From contig CAVPNW010000021.1 in the NCBI GenBank assembly GCA_963706875.1, positions 310,001 to 374,000 of the forward strand: 64,000 nt of DNA, read 5' to 3'. The notes below the pieces were generated by a model, which searched no databases, was not told the DNA's origin, and saw only the letters and a program-made list of their open reading frames with translations. Source of the DNA: Prado023 sp963706875 (GTDB taxonomy: Bacteria > Actinomycetota > Actinomycetes > S36-B12 > CAIYMF01). The position numbers were made by a program, and so were the translations under genes. Below are positions 31,727 to 41,437 of this stretch, in pieces. How positions within the stretch are numbered: the first letter of the stretch is position 1; each line of letters begins with the position of its first letter.

Positions 31727-34700
31727 GAGGCCGTCCCCCCGCCCTCGTGGCCGGTAGCCCGGTCGTCGTCGGCATCCGGGTCGACCGACCGGCGCTTGGG
31801 CAGCGAGAGCACGAGCAGGACGAGGAACAGGGCCAGCTGCCCGGCCGCCGCCACCGGCCACCAGCTGCGATGGGCCACCTGCAGCACACCGGGGGCGTCG
31901 ACCGTCGTCCAGAGCATCCCCCGGGCGTCGGGGACCAGATCCAGCTGCCGACCGGCCAGGGAACCCTGCCACCCGGCGTCGGCCTGCTCGGCCACGACGA
32001 GCCGACGGGGCAGCTCGGTCAGGGGATGCAGCTCGACGTCGATCGTGGTCGGGGTCGTGAGCACCGGCACCTCGAGGGGCTCCGACGCCCCGGAGTCCTC
32101 CGACGAGGACGTGGGATCGGTCAGCTCGGCGCGCGTCGGGTCCCCCGCAACCAACCACAGGGACTGCTCCGGTGCGCGGGCCAGCTGGCGCAGGCCGAAT
32201 GTGGCATCCAGCTCGGCTACCACCGGGTCCTGCGGGGGGCCGTCGAACACGACGAACCTGATCGCCCGGCCTCCCAGCTCCTGCTCCACCTGACCGCTGG
32301 CCCCCGAGACCAGACCAGCGACAGCGTCATCGAACCCGGGGTCGACACCTGACCCCGCCACGGCGTCGGCGTCACCCAGGATGGCCTGTGGGCCACTGGC
32401 CACCGCATAGCGCAGCTGACCGTCGATGCGATCCAGGACCAGGGACCGGGGCCGTGCCTGGGAGTCGGCATCCAGACTCACCACCGGGGGCAGGCCCGTG
32501 CCGCTGCCCACCGACAGGGTGCTCGGCGCGACCCACCAACCCCCCAGCAGGACGGCGATGCACACCACCCACCCCACCGACAGCAACTCCCCAGCCAGTC
32601 CGGGCCGGGCTGCGACCTCAGCCACCAGGAACGCGAGCAGGGCGGCCGCCAGCAGCAGGAGCACGCCCGGCCAGAGCATCCCCGGGCCCAGCTCGGGCCA
32701 CAGGAGGCCCGCCACGGGCTCAAGCCAGGCAGCCGCGGCCACGAGCCCGACGGCGGTGGCAAGAAGGACCAGGGCACGGGTCGAGAACCTGGCCGCGACG
32801 ACCGCCAGCAGCGCCACGACGATGAGTGGGAGCCCCGCCCAGGCGACCGATGTCGGCCCTCCAGGCGCCAGGCCCCAGGGCGCCGGGGATGGGGTCCCCA
32901 AGCTGGGGTCGTTGACGCCGAGCTCGCTCAGGGCGAGCCAGGGTGCGTTCAGGACGCGAACGGCCCAAAGCACGAGGAAGAGCCCCGCGACGCCCAGGAT
33001 GATCAATGCCGACCGAAGGGGCCAGCGCGCCAGCCGGATGCCGATCCACCCCAGCATCGCGCCGAGGAGGGCCACCACGTAGACGGCCGGGGCGAACGCC
33101 ACGACGACCCCGAGCATCGTGCCTGCGGCAAGCGCCGGCCGGATGCCAGGTGAGCCGGCATGGGCCCTCACGGCGGCCCTCGCGATGAGCCGGGCCGTGG
33201 GCGGCCCGAGGAGCAGGACGGCCAGCGTCGACACCCGTCCGCCCCCCATCGCCGCAACACCGGCGGGCAGGACCGAGTACGCCAGGGACAGGGCGATGCG
33301 GTGCCGGCGTGCCCACGTCGGGCCCAGGCTGGCGTAGCAGCTCAGGAACGCCAGTGGGACCGCCAAACCGAAGGCCAGTCGGAGCAGCACGTCCACGGAG
33401 CCGAGGAACGGCACGCTGGCCGCCGACAGCAGCGGCAGGTAGGCCGGCATGGGAAGCGCGCTGCCGAAACGCGCCGGGTGCCAACTGGCCAGGTAGCCGT
33501 CGAGCAGGTCCATCGCCCCGACTGCCGGCAGCAACCCGCCGCCGCGCAGCGTCCCCGAGCCCAGGAGCTGCCCGGGTTCGCGCACGAATGCCATGATCGC
33601 CAGCACGCCGGCAATCGCCAACGGCTGCCAGACACGACCCGGAGGTGGCCACCAGCTGCGCGTCGAGGTCCGGCGTGATCGGTCCGCCCAACTGTCCAGG
33701 GAGTGCGTGAGGGCGGCACCCCGGCTGGCCCGGACGTGCGCAGGTCGAGTCAGGGTCCCCAGCGGGGGGCGGCGCAGGCTGCGGCGCGCGCGGTGGATCC
33801 GCCCCGGATGGCCCAGGACCCGCAGGGCCCCGGCGAACTCCGCACTGGCCTCCTCCGGCTCGCGGGTGAGCAGCAGGGCGATGACCCGGGCCGCCGTCGA
33901 CAGCCACGCGCGGACGTAGCGCCAGGGCAGCGCCAGTGCCGGCGCCTGGCTCAGCTCGAGGATCAGCTGGCCGGAACGGGCCGAGCGCCGGGGGTGGGGC
34001 AGGCCCGGCGTGGGCCGAACCCCCCGATGACCGGCCTGGCGATGCGACAGGACCGCCGCGGGGATGAACATGACGTCGGCGCCGAGGGCCCAGACCCGCC
34101 GGCACAGGTCGGCCGGCGCGGCCCAGTCCCCGACGACCGGATCCATCCCGTCCAGGGCATGCCAGACATCAGCGCGGACGAGCATGCCCGCGGAGTCGCC
34201 GGCGTAGACCGGCCGGTCCACGTCGTACTGCCCCTGGTCTCGCTCGGTGGTCTCCAGCGGATCGACGACCGGGGAACCGGGTGCCCACCGGCTGCCCACG
34301 CCGACCAGCCTCCCGGGATCGGACCACGCGACCGTCTTGGGCACCAGCACCGCAGCCCTGGGGTTCCGGTCGGCCCCCTTCAGCAGGGCGGCGAGGGCGC
34401 CACGTTCCGGGGCCGAGTCGTCGTGGACGATCCAGTACCAGGCCACGGGCTCGTCGACTGATCCCGCCGGGGCCGGGGCGTCCGTTGCTGGAGTGGTGCT
34501 CGGGCGCGTTCCCGTTGTGGCGTTCGCTGCCGGGGCACTGTCCGTCGACTGCGCCGCCGCCACCCCGGCATCGAGCGCGCCGGCGAGTCCGGGTTCGACA
34601 GCGACCAGTACCCGGGCGCCCTCCGAGAGCAGCGCGACGCTTCCGTCCGAGGACCCGACGTCGATGCCGATGACCCGCTCGGCCGGGCGATCCTGCCCGA

Positions 34701-34881
34701 CCAGTCCGGCCAGCGTCCGCGGCAGCCACTGGGCGCCATCCCTGGTCAGGACCAGGGCGGTCACGTGATGGGTCCGGGCCACCACCCCGTCGTCCGTCGG
34801 GGGCAGGAACCTGTCAAGGGCATCGTCAGCGCGGGCGTCGACATCATCGACCGCCTCGACCTCGCCCTCACCGACCACCAC
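31723..34881 (-). CDS. Large GT2-family membrane glycosyltransferase
   Basis: 1052 aa from the GTG at 34881. The N-terminal GT2 domain (about 40-330) starts THHVTALVLTRDGAQWLPRTLAGL and includes the DxD-like WYWIVHDDSAPE and a PADLCRRVWALGADV acceptor segment. From about residue 430 on there are a dozen or more hydrophobic helices, ending with an extracytoplasmic domain (about 760-1000) and a last helix before a basic tail. The start is uncertain: GTGs at 34785 and 34764 are closer to the GT2 fold. It lies 49 bp downstream of whiB2 and overlaps DUF5719, a conserved actinobacterial arrangement. Sugar donor unknown. Confidence 0.88.
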   Translation of the reverse strand: MVVGEGEVEAVDDVDARADDALDRFLPPTDDGVVARTHHVTALVLTRDGAQWLPRTLAGLVGQDRPAERVIGIDVGSSDGSVALLSEGARVLVAVEPGLAGALDAGVAAAQSTDSAPAANATTGTRPSTTPATDAPAPAGSVDEPVAWYWIVHDDSAPERGALAALLKGADRNPRAAVLVPKTVAWSDPGRLVGVGSRWAPGSPVVDPLETTERDQGQYDVDRPVYAGDSAGMLVRADVWHALDGMDPVVGDWAAPADLCRRVWALGADVMFIPAAVLSHRQAGHRGVRPTPGLPHPRRSARSGQLILELSQAPALALPWRYVRAWLSTAARVIALLLTREPEEASAEFAGALRVLGHPGRIHRARRSLRRPPLGTLTRPAHVRASRGAALTHSLDSWADRSRRTSTRSWWPPPGRVWQPLAIAGVLAIMAFVREPGQLLGSGTLRGGGLLPAVGAMDLLDGYLASWHPARFGSALPMPAYLPLLSAASVPFLGSVDVLLRLAFGLAVPLAFLSCYASLGPTWARRHRIALSLAYSVLPAGVAAMGGGRVSTLAVLLLGPPTARLIARAAVRAHAGSPGIRPALAAGTMLGVVVAFAPAVYVVALLGAMLGWIGIRLARWPLRSALIILGVAGLFLVLWAVRVLNAPWLALSELGVNDPSLGTPSPAPWGLAPGGPTSVAWAGLPLIVVALLAVVAARFSTRALVLLATAVGLVAAAAWLEPVAGLLWPELGPGMLWPGVLLLLAAALLAFLVAEVAARPGLAGELLSVGWVVCIAVLLGGWWVAPSTLSVGSGTGLPPVVSLDADSQARPRSLVLDRIDGQLRYAVASGPQAILGDADAVAGSGVDPGFDDAVAGLVSGASGQVEQELGGRAIRFVVFDGPPQDPVVAELDATFGLRQLARAPEQSLWLVAGDPTRAELTDPTSSSEDSGASEPLEVPVLTTPTTIDVELHPLTELPRRLVVAEQADAGWQGSLAGRQLDLVPDARGMLWTTVDAPGVLQVAHRSWWPVAAAGQLALFLVLLVLSLPKRRSVDPDADDDRATGHEGGGTAS

Positions 34882-34930
34882 GAGGCGCCACGCTAGCGCC
34901 CCGGCGACCCGGCGCCGGTCAGGTGCTCGC

Positions 34931-35188
34931 TCAGACGGCGAGCTTCTTGAGCCTCCGGCGCTCGCGCTCGGACAGCCCGCCCCAGATGCCGAAGCGCTCG
35001 TCGTTGGCCAGCGCGTACTCCAGGCACTCGACCCGGACCTCGCACGAGCCGCACACGCGCTTGGCCTCGCGGGTGCTTCCGCCCTTCTCCGGGAAGAACG
35101 CCTCCGGATCTGTCTGTGCGCACAGGGCCTGCTCCTGCCAGGACGCCTCTTCGATCTCCAGCAGGGGGATGACCTCAGCCTCGAACAT
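34931..35188 (-). CDS. whiB2: WhiB-family iron-sulfur transcription factor (WhiB2/WhmD type)
   Basis: 85 aa. Four cysteines C23, C46, C49 and C55 in the C-x22-C-x2-C-x5-C pattern bind a [4Fe-4S] cluster. The FGIWGG turn (66-71) and the basic ERERRRLKK tail, the DNA-contacting part, follow. Its position next to the GT2-DUF5719 pair and near manC is that of WhiB2/WhmD, linked to septation in mycobacteria and streptomycetes. GAGGAGGA 6 nt before the ATG fixes the start. A good promoter lies about 75 bp upstream. Confidence 0.93.
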   Translation of the reverse strand: MFEAEVIPLLEIEEASWQEQALCAQTDPEAFFPEKGGSTREAKRVCGSCEVRVECLEYALANDERFGIWGGLSERERRRLKKLAV

Positions 35189-35263
35189 TGTTCCTCCTCG
35201 ACCCTGTGCGATCCGGTTCTCTGCGAGGCCCGACCGCCGCGCACTGTGAATCACATGGGTGAA

Positions 35264-35292
35264 ATTACACGCATGGATACCCGGCGAGTCAA
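35264..35292 (-). promoter_or_regulatory. Predicted whiB2 promoter
   Basis: On the minus strand, TTGACT (35292-35287) is followed 17 bp later by TGTAAT (35269-35264). Both differ from the vegetative consensus (TTGACA, TATAAT) by one base. Transcription would start near 35257, giving a leader of about 70 nt. Confidence 0.65.
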
Positions 35293-35328
35293 GACGAGCG
35301 GCCAACTTTTTCTGATATGCGTCAACCT

Positions 35329-35345
35329 GTGACCAAGTCGGTCAC
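35329..35345. other. Inverted repeat in the whiB2-glycosylase intergenic region
   Basis: GTGACC-N5-GGTCAC, 6-bp perfect arms. It lies about 37 bp upstream of the whiB2 -35 box, in the only gene-free stretch over 300 bp (35189-35517). It could be an activator or repressor site; no protein is assigned. The rest of that gap, apart from the whiB2 promoter, shows nothing else I can support. Confidence 0.35.
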
Positions 35346-35517
35346 TCAGTGCGATCAACGCACGCCCGATGTGGTCGATTTGACCCGGTCTGCCCGTGCC
35401 GCAGGGATGGCACGATGTGCCTGTGAGATCGCGCGCCGCTGCCCCGCCGACCGGCCCGACACGCCGCTGGGCGCAGCCGATCGGGTCCGCAGCGACCTGC
35501 GGAGGGGTCCGGGCGGC

Positions 35518-36474
35518 GTGCGGATGGGTCCGGGCGTGACCTCGGAGGCCCGGGAGCGTCGGTGGACGCCGACCTGGCCGATCGACCTGACCACGACGCT
35601 GGCGGTGCTCAGCCACGGGCGCGGGGACCCGACCATCCGGATCGTCACCGGCGAGGTCTGGCGCGCCACTCGGACGCCCGAGGGGCCGGCGACCATCCAC
35701 TACTCCCGCAGTGGATCCCAGGTGCTCGCCCGCGCGTGGGGCCCGGGCGCTGAGCATGCGCTCGAGGACGTCCCGCGCGTGCTGGGCGCCGCCGACGACC
35801 CCACGGGCTTCGACGCCGACGCCCACCCGGTGATGGCCGCCGCACATCGGCGGTTCGGGGCGGGTTGGCGGGTCCTGAGAACGGAGCGGGTCCTCGAGGC
35901 CCTCGTGCCCGCGGTCCTCGAGCAGCGGGTCACCGGACTCGAGGCGAGCAGGGCATGGGCGGAACTGGTCCGGGGGTTCGGAGAGCCGGCCCCGGGCACG
36001 GCGGACGCCAGAGCGGGGATCCCCGGGCTCGTGGTGGCACCTGATGGTCCCGGCTGGACGAAGATCCCGAGCTGGGCTTGGCATGCGGCGGGGGTCGATC
36101 CCGGACGGGCGCGCACCATCACCACAGCGGCCGGGCGTGCCGAGACCCTCGAGCGGCTGTCCAGACGCCCTGCAGACGAGGCGGGGACCGCCCTGCGCTC
36201 GCTGCCGGGGATCGGCGTGTGGACGGCCGCGGAGGTCGGGGTCCGGGCCTGGGGGGATCGCGACGCCGTGTCGTTCGGCGACTTCCACCTCGCCCGGGCG
36301 ATCGTGCACGCGCTCACCGGGCGCACCGACGGCGACGACGAGCAGATGGCCGAGCTGCTGACGCCCTGGGCCGGGCAGCGCGCCCGAGCAGTCCGTCTCC
36401 TGCAGCTGCACAGCGGCCACGCCGCCCCCCGTCGCGGCCCCCGGGCACCCATCACCGACCACCGCGGCTGGTAG
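35518..36474 (+). CDS. AlkA-like DNA-3-methyladenine glycosylase (HhH-GPD family)
   Basis: 318 aa from the GTG at 35518. Base-excision-repair glycosylase removing alkylated purines. An AlkA-type N-terminal domain (PTWPIDLTTTLAVLSHGRGDPTI) precedes the helix-hairpin-helix LRSLPGIGVWTAAEVGVRAWG. The catalytic Asp sits in VSFGDFHLARAI, where the family has a G-D pair. A GGAGGGG motif 10 nt before the GTG supports this start; ATG at 35524 or at 35407 are alternatives. Divergent from whiB2, convergent with manC. Confidence 0.85.
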   Translation: MRMGPGVTSEARERRWTPTWPIDLTTTLAVLSHGRGDPTIRIVTGEVWRATRTPEGPATIHYSRSGSQVLARAWGPGAEHALEDVPRVLGAADDPTGFDADAHPVMAAAHRRFGAGWRVLRTERVLEALVPAVLEQRVTGLEASRAWAELVRGFGEPAPGTADARAGIPGLVVAPDGPGWTKIPSWAWHAAGVDPGRARTITTAAGRAETLERLSRRPADEAGTALRSLPGIGVWTAAEVGVRAWGDRDAVSFGDFHLARAIVHALTGRTDGDDEQMAELLTPWAGQRARAVRLLQLHSGHAAPRRGPRAPITDHRGW

Positions 36475-36638
36475 ACCACCGGCGTCCACGTGAGCGGATC
36501 GATCCGACCAACGGTGGTCGCAGATCCGGATCGACCCGGCAGTGAGCCACTCGATGGCGGACCGATCGGGCCAGAGACGGGCGGACGGGACCTGGGGGCG
36601 ATGGCGGACCGGCCGGGAGGGGACCGGCGGCGGGCCAG

Positions 36639-37721
36639 CTAGCGGTCTGAGGAGAAGCGCACCGCGGTCTCGCCCAGGGCGACGCCGGGCCACACGCGCG
36701 CGCCGGGGATGAGCTCGTTGCCGGGTCCGATCATCGCGCGGTCACCGACCACGACACCGTCCAACGAGGCACCGGCGCCGATCACCGCTCCCGCACCCAC
36801 CACGCTGTCGCGAACGACGGCACCGGCCGCCACGACGGCACCGTCGAACAGCACCGAGCCGAGCACCTGGGCGTGCGGGCCGATCGTGGCCCCGGATCCG
36901 ACGACCGTGCCGCCGCCCACCGTCGCCTTGCGCGACACCTCAGCTCCGGGCATGACGAGGAAGTCCCCCGTGTGGCCCGGGACCGCCGGGGAGGGAGCGA
37001 TGCCGCGCACGAGGTCTGCCGAGCCCTTCACGAAGGCCAGCGGGTTGCCCAGGTCCAGCCAGTAGCCCTCGTCGACGACGCCCTGAAGCCGGGCGCCGTC
37101 GGCCAGCAGCCGCGGGAAGATCTCGCGCTCCACTGACACCGGCCGGCCCGTGGGGATCGTGTCGATCACCGACCGCCGGAAGATGTAGCAGCCGGCGTTG
37201 ATCTGGTCGGTGACGATCTCCGCCTCGGTCTTGGGCTTCTCGAGAAAGGCGGTCACCCGGCCGTCGGTGTCGGTCGGCACGAGGCCGAACGCCCGCGGAT
37301 CGGCGACCCGGGTCAGGTAGAGGGTGACCGCTGCCTTCGTCTCGGCGTGCACGGCGAACAGGTGCCGGAGGTCCACCCCGGCCAGGACGTCACCGTTGAA
37401 GACCATCACCGGGTCGTTGGGCCCGGAGAGCAGGTGCTCGGCGACGTGCCTGATCGCTCCGCCGGTGCCCATCGGGTGGTCCTCGACGGCGTAGATCAGC
37501 TCGACCCCGAACTTCGCGCCGTCGCCGAAGTAGTCGCGGAACACCTCGGCCTTGTACGAGGTGCCCAGCACGATGCGGGTCACGCCGGCCTCGCGGGCAC
37601 GGGCGATCTGGTGCTCGGTGCACGGGACCCCGGCCACGGGCAGCATCGGCTTGGGGGTGTTGATGGTCAGGGGGCGAAGGCGGGTGCCCTGGCCCCCGAC
37701 GAGCAGGACGGCTTCGGTCAT
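36639..37721 (-). CDS. manC: Mannose-1-phosphate guanylyltransferase-like nucleotidyltransferase
   Basis: 360 aa. Makes GDP-mannose from mannose-1-P and GTP. The signature EAVLLVGGQGTRLRPLT and TPKPMLPVAG fill the N-terminus, FNGDVL marks the metal-binding Asp, and FLEKPK follows. The C-terminal third is a left-handed beta-helix of hexapeptide repeats (VVGSGATIGPHAQVLGSVLFD). The same fold also serves glucose-1-P enzymes; GDP-mannose synthesis is preferred because the gene lies in the whiB2-TIGR03089-LCP neighbourhood where ManC occurs in mycobacteria. Confidence 0.88.
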   Translation of the reverse strand: MTEAVLLVGGQGTRLRPLTINTPKPMLPVAGVPCTEHQIARAREAGVTRIVLGTSYKAEVFRDYFGDGAKFGVELIYAVEDHPMGTGGAIRHVAEHLLSGPNDPVMVFNGDVLAGVDLRHLFAVHAETKAAVTLYLTRVADPRAFGLVPTDTDGRVTAFLEKPKTEAEIVTDQINAGCYIFRRSVIDTIPTGRPVSVEREIFPRLLADGARLQGVVDEGYWLDLGNPLAFVKGSADLVRGIAPSPAVPGHTGDFLVMPGAEVSRKATVGGGTVVGSGATIGPHAQVLGSVLFDGAVVAAGAVVRDSVVGAGAVIGAGASLDGVVVGDRAMIGPGNELIPGARVWPGVALGETAVRFSSDR

Positions 37722-37843
37722 GGGACCCAGAATCGTGCATCGGCGGGGTCCGTGGCCAGCGGGCACGTCCGCGCGGCGCGTCGCGGGCCCGGCGCCGGCC
37801 GGGTTCAGCCCGGGGATCCTGCGGAACCCGCGGATCCCGCAGA

Positions 37844-38578
37844 TCACTGCCCAGCGCGACCTGTCACGGACTCGGTGGCGCGGATGCGAGCGGCCCGTTC
37901 GGCGTCCAGCCCGGTCCCGATGACCACCGAACCGCGCACCAGCAGTGGCTCGATCGCGACGGCGTGCAGCAGCACCGAGTCCCCGGTGTCCTCATCGACC
38001 CAGAGCCGGGCACCTGGCTGGGCACCGGGGGTGTGCACGAGCTCAGCCCAGTGGACCGGGACCCCCCGGACCAGCAGGCACGCCGTGCGGTCCGCGTCGG
38101 GCTGCGGGCTGAACTGGTCGGGATGGGCGCGCACCTCGACCCCGATGTCGATCACGCCAGCCGGAACGCCGCCGGCAACGGGTAGGCCGAACGCGTCGCA
38201 CGCGCACGCCAGCACCTCGTCAGCGTCCGGATCCGCGCCCGCGGCGATCGCCGCTAGCCCGTGCGGACCCACGATGCGCACGTCGACCGGTGCCGCCAGG
38301 TCCCCGCCGCTCAGGTCCCGGCCGGCCGTGGCGCCCACGGACAGGGCAGCCAGCACCCAGACCGGCAGCTGCCAGTGCCGCGGGAGGTCGATGCTGACCA
38401 CCGACCCGGGCGGCAGTCCCAGCCCGTCGCGCAGCATCGAGGCGGCCTTGGCCACGGCGTTGGCGACGGTGGCCACGGACAGCTCGATCCGGGAGTCCGC
38501 ACCCTCGTAGTGGGTGACCAACGGACGGGTCCGGTCGGGGTACCCGCCGAGCAGGTCGTAGGGCGTCCCGGCACTCAC
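37844..38578 (-). CDS. TIGR03089-family protein (AMP-ligase-like fold)
   Basis: 244 aa from the GTG at 38578. TIGR03089 proteins resemble the N-terminal part of acyl-CoA/AMP-forming ligases but lack the rest. Here TPYDLLGGYPDRTRPLVTHYE and RIELSVATVANAVAKAASML resemble the ligase start. No ATP-binding P-loop-like SGTTGxPK motif is visible, so ligase activity is unlikely. Actinobacteria usually place it between manC and LCP genes, as here. Function unknown. Confidence 0.85.
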   Translation of the reverse strand: MSAGTPYDLLGGYPDRTRPLVTHYEGADSRIELSVATVANAVAKAASMLRDGLGLPPGSVVSIDLPRHWQLPVWVLAALSVGATAGRDLSGGDLAAPVDVRIVGPHGLAAIAAGADPDADEVLACACDAFGLPVAGGVPAGVIDIGVEVRAHPDQFSPQPDADRTACLLVRGVPVHWAELVHTPGAQPGARLWVDEDTGDSVLLHAVAIEPLLVRGSVVIGTGLDAERAARIRATESVTGRAGQ

Positions 38579-38602
38579 GGGTGTGCGCTCATCGGGCTTC
38601 GG

Positions 38603-41437
38603 CTACTTCTTCACGCGCAGATAGTCGCTGCCGGACTTCTTCGACCCGACGACGATCCGGTACCGACCCGACTTGGTCGCCTGCACAGTGGCGGTGGCCC
38701 TGCCCGCGGTGGTCAGGCCCGAGGCGATCGCCTTGTACTTCTTGGCACCGCGGGCCTTGAACTGCACCGTGAACGCCACCCCCGCAGGTACGGAGCGGTA
38801 CTTCTTGTCGGTGAACCTGGCCGTCACCTTCGAGGTCACCTTCACAGTGCGGCCCTTCCTGACCGGCTCGGGGCTCGCGTTGGCCTTGCCCACCTTGACC
38901 GTGCCCGTGGCCGTGGGGCCGACTGCGGGCGGCCGACCCGTGACCCCGGGTGGCGCCCACGGGAGACCGAGCAGGACCCGGCTGGTCGCGCCGAGCACCT
39001 GGTCGCTGAGCTGGGAGGCAGGAACCGTGGTCGTGGTGGCGCGCAGCGCGGGTCGCGCGGTGATGAAGGCCGCGAGCTCGGCGGACAGGACGGGACTCGG
39101 GGTGAACAGCAGGGGCACCCCCGCTGCCGCTGCAACCGGCGCGCTGGCCCAACCCTGCGGCACTTCGGGGAGCACCATCGCCGACTCAGGGGCCGGGAAG
39201 GCCGCGCCGACGGCCAACGACGTCGAGATGGCGTCCGCGCCCGTCAGTCGCTCCGTGACGGCTACGGGGATGGCCGCGTCGGGAAGTCCCGCGGGAGCCA
39301 CCACGGAGACCGTGCGCCCGGCAAGCGCCGCCGCCGTCTCGGCCGGGACCGACGTGGGCCCGGCGAGCAGGACCGGCACCCCGCGAGCTGCAGCGAGCGC
39401 GGATCCGGCCAGGGCATGCGCCGGGGACCCCTCCGGGGAGACCAGGACCGCGGATCCAGCCGGTGGCATGCGTCCGGCGACCGCGGCGGCGGTCGCCGCG
39501 TCGGTCGGCCCGGCGAGGCGGGTGACGGGCACGCCGAGTGCGGCCACGGCAGCCGCTGTGGCATCCGACACCACACCCGGTCCGCCGACGAGGAGCACCT
39601 CGCCACCTCGGGCCTGGATGTCGGCGGCCACCTCGGGGGCCAGCGATCCGGCCGGGGTGATCAGCAGCGGGGCGCCGAGCGAGCGGGCCAGCGGAGCCGC
39701 AGCGACTCCAGCCCCCAGGGACGACGTGCCGGCGTCTGCAGGGCCGGTCAGCACGACCGTCGCACTGCTCGGCGCGGAGATCCGGCCCCACAGCACGGAG
39801 GTGGCCGCAGGCGTCGCGCCCGCGACCCGGCTGGCGTTGGCGCACGGACCCCAGGCCCCACCGGGGGCGGGCGCGATGGTGAGGTCCGAGGTGACCGTGG
39901 CCACGGGTGTGCCGTCGACGGCGACGCCGTTCATCCGGATCGTGTACGTCGCGGGGAGGACCGGGGCACCGCCGGCGTCCTTGAGGTCCCACGAGACGGT
40001 GATGGGACCGGGGCCGGCCGTGGCGCCCGTGTACGTGCGCACCGGGGTGTCCGAGCACGGGCTGAGGATGTCCGCGGTCCACGTCACGGCACGGTTCGCT
40101 CCCGAGGTGACCGTGAAGTCCGGGCTCGCCCCGGAGGTGATCGTCTGCCCCGCAGGCGACGGCGCCGAGATCACCACGTCGGAGTACGCCGCCCCCATCT
40201 CCCGGATCGAGGGCAGCTGGGCCTGCAGGTACTTGCCCGGGCACTTGGTGAAGTTGACCGTCTGGTGGCTCGATACCGCGGGGATGGTGGCGGTTGACCC
40301 CTTCGGGTATCGGGTCTTCTTGATGTATCCCGCGGAGATCAGCTTGACCGTTGCACCCGGGTTGACCCCGGACAGCCCCAGCTTCCAGGCGAACAGCCGG
40401 GCGATGGAGTCCTTGATCGCCGCCATGTCACCCGCCGCCGGGGAGAAGCTGTCGAAGTTGCCCAGGGCAACGACCGCGAAGGTGTGCTCGTTGAAGCCGG
40501 CAGTGTGCCCGCCGAGCACGGCCTGGTCCATGCCGCCGGCGCGGCCCTCATACAGCCGGCCGAACCGGTCGACGACGAAGTTGTAGTCGATGTCGGAGTG
40601 CTTCAAGGACTTGGTGTGGTAGGCGTAGATGGCCCGGACCTGCGACGCGGCCTGGGCCGCGCTGTAGTTGGACGTGGAGGCCGTGTGGTGGATGAATCCG
40701 GCCCGCACGTTGTCGGTGTAGAGCGGGGCCCGGTTGCGCCAGGACTCGTTGGCGCCCCACTGGGCGCGCGTGACGATGGGCGGCTGGCCGACGGCTGCCT
40801 GGGCGGAGATGCGGCTGGCGCTCAGGTCGGATGCCGCACTCGGGGCGTTCACGAGAGTGAGCTCGGTCCCCTTCGGCAGGCGTCCCGACGGGGTGTCGAT
40901 GCGAACCTCGGCCCTGGCCGCGCCCGTGGTCATCAGCGGATCGGTGCCCCGACGGGCACCCCGGGCCTCCGCGGTTCCGGGATCGGGCCCGTGCTCGGGG
41001 TCGACGTGCAGCGTCATCCAGCGGCTCCAGCCGGACTTCTCCTTGACCCGCACCTGGACTGAGGTCCCCTCGGCGAAGGCGCCGTCCGCTGTGACGGCGA
41101 CCAGCGACGCCGGCTTCGTGATGCGCACCGAGGCGGCAGCTGCGGGCTTCACGGGGATGTCCAGGGCCAGGGCGCCCACCGTGCCGTGGTCGTGATCCTC
41201 GGGCCTCGGGGCCGCCGCGAGCACGGCCCTGTCGAGTCCCTTCAGGGCGACCGTGGTCACGGTGGGCTGGCGGACATCGGCGGCCGGCACGGCCCGGGTC
41301 GGCTGCGCAGCGGTTGGGGCCTGGGCGGACGCTTTGGGTGCCGCCCCAGCGGGCAGGCCGGCCAGCGCCGGGACGAGGACAGCCACGCCCAGGACCAACC
41401 ACAGTCGGCCAGTGGACGTGGCGCGGATTCCGGGCAT
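38603..41437 (-). CDS. Secreted PGRP-type N-acetylmuramoyl-L-alanine amidase with cell-wall-binding repeats
   Basis: 944 aa. Signal peptide to about residue 33. A beta-rich region (50-200) precedes the peptidoglycan-recognition/amidase domain at about 218-410. The zinc ligands H250 (GFIHHTAS), H391 (SSHQTVN) and C399 (TKCPGKY) and the catalytic Tyr285 (DIDYNFVVD) are all present, so it should cut the muramoyl-alanine bond. A FlgD-like beta domain follows (about 430-545). Residues 550-820 hold repeated units like LLITPAGSLAPEVAADIQARGG matching cell-wall-binding repeat 2. A lysine-rich beta domain ends the protein. Divergent from the LCP gene across 166 bp. Confidence 0.9.
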   Translation of the reverse strand: MPGIRATSTGRLWLVLGVAVLVPALAGLPAGAAPKASAQAPTAAQPTRAVPAADVRQPTVTTVALKGLDRAVLAAAPRPEDHDHGTVGALALDIPVKPAAAASVRITKPASLVAVTADGAFAEGTSVQVRVKEKSGWSRWMTLHVDPEHGPDPGTAEARGARRGTDPLMTTGAARAEVRIDTPSGRLPKGTELTLVNAPSAASDLSASRISAQAAVGQPPIVTRAQWGANESWRNRAPLYTDNVRAGFIHHTASTSNYSAAQAASQVRAIYAYHTKSLKHSDIDYNFVVDRFGRLYEGRAGGMDQAVLGGHTAGFNEHTFAVVALGNFDSFSPAAGDMAAIKDSIARLFAWKLGLSGVNPGATVKLISAGYIKKTRYPKGSTATIPAVSSHQTVNFTKCPGKYLQAQLPSIREMGAAYSDVVISAPSPAGQTITSGASPDFTVTSGANRAVTWTADILSPCSDTPVRTYTGATAGPGPITVSWDLKDAGGAPVLPATYTIRMNGVAVDGTPVATVTSDLTIAPAPGGAWGPCANASRVAGATPAATSVLWGRISAPSSATVVLTGPADAGTSSLGAGVAAAPLARSLGAPLLITPAGSLAPEVAADIQARGGEVLLVGGPGVVSDATAAAVAALGVPVTRLAGPTDAATAAAVAGRMPPAGSAVLVSPEGSPAHALAGSALAAARGVPVLLAGPTSVPAETAAALAGRTVSVVAPAGLPDAAIPVAVTERLTGADAISTSLAVGAAFPAPESAMVLPEVPQGWASAPVAAAAGVPLLFTPSPVLSAELAAFITARPALRATTTTVPASQLSDQVLGATSRVLLGLPWAPPGVTGRPPAVGPTATGTVKVGKANASPEPVRKGRTVKVTSKVTARFTDKKYRSVPAGVAFTVQFKARGAKKYKAIASGLTTAGRATATVQATKSGRYRIVVGSKKSGSDYLRVKK

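Noticed and set aside
35181..35194. TCGAAC-N3-GTTC resembling a LexA box at the whiB2 start
   Set aside because: The spacing is 3 and the second half is incomplete; it is formed by the start codon and ribosome-binding site.
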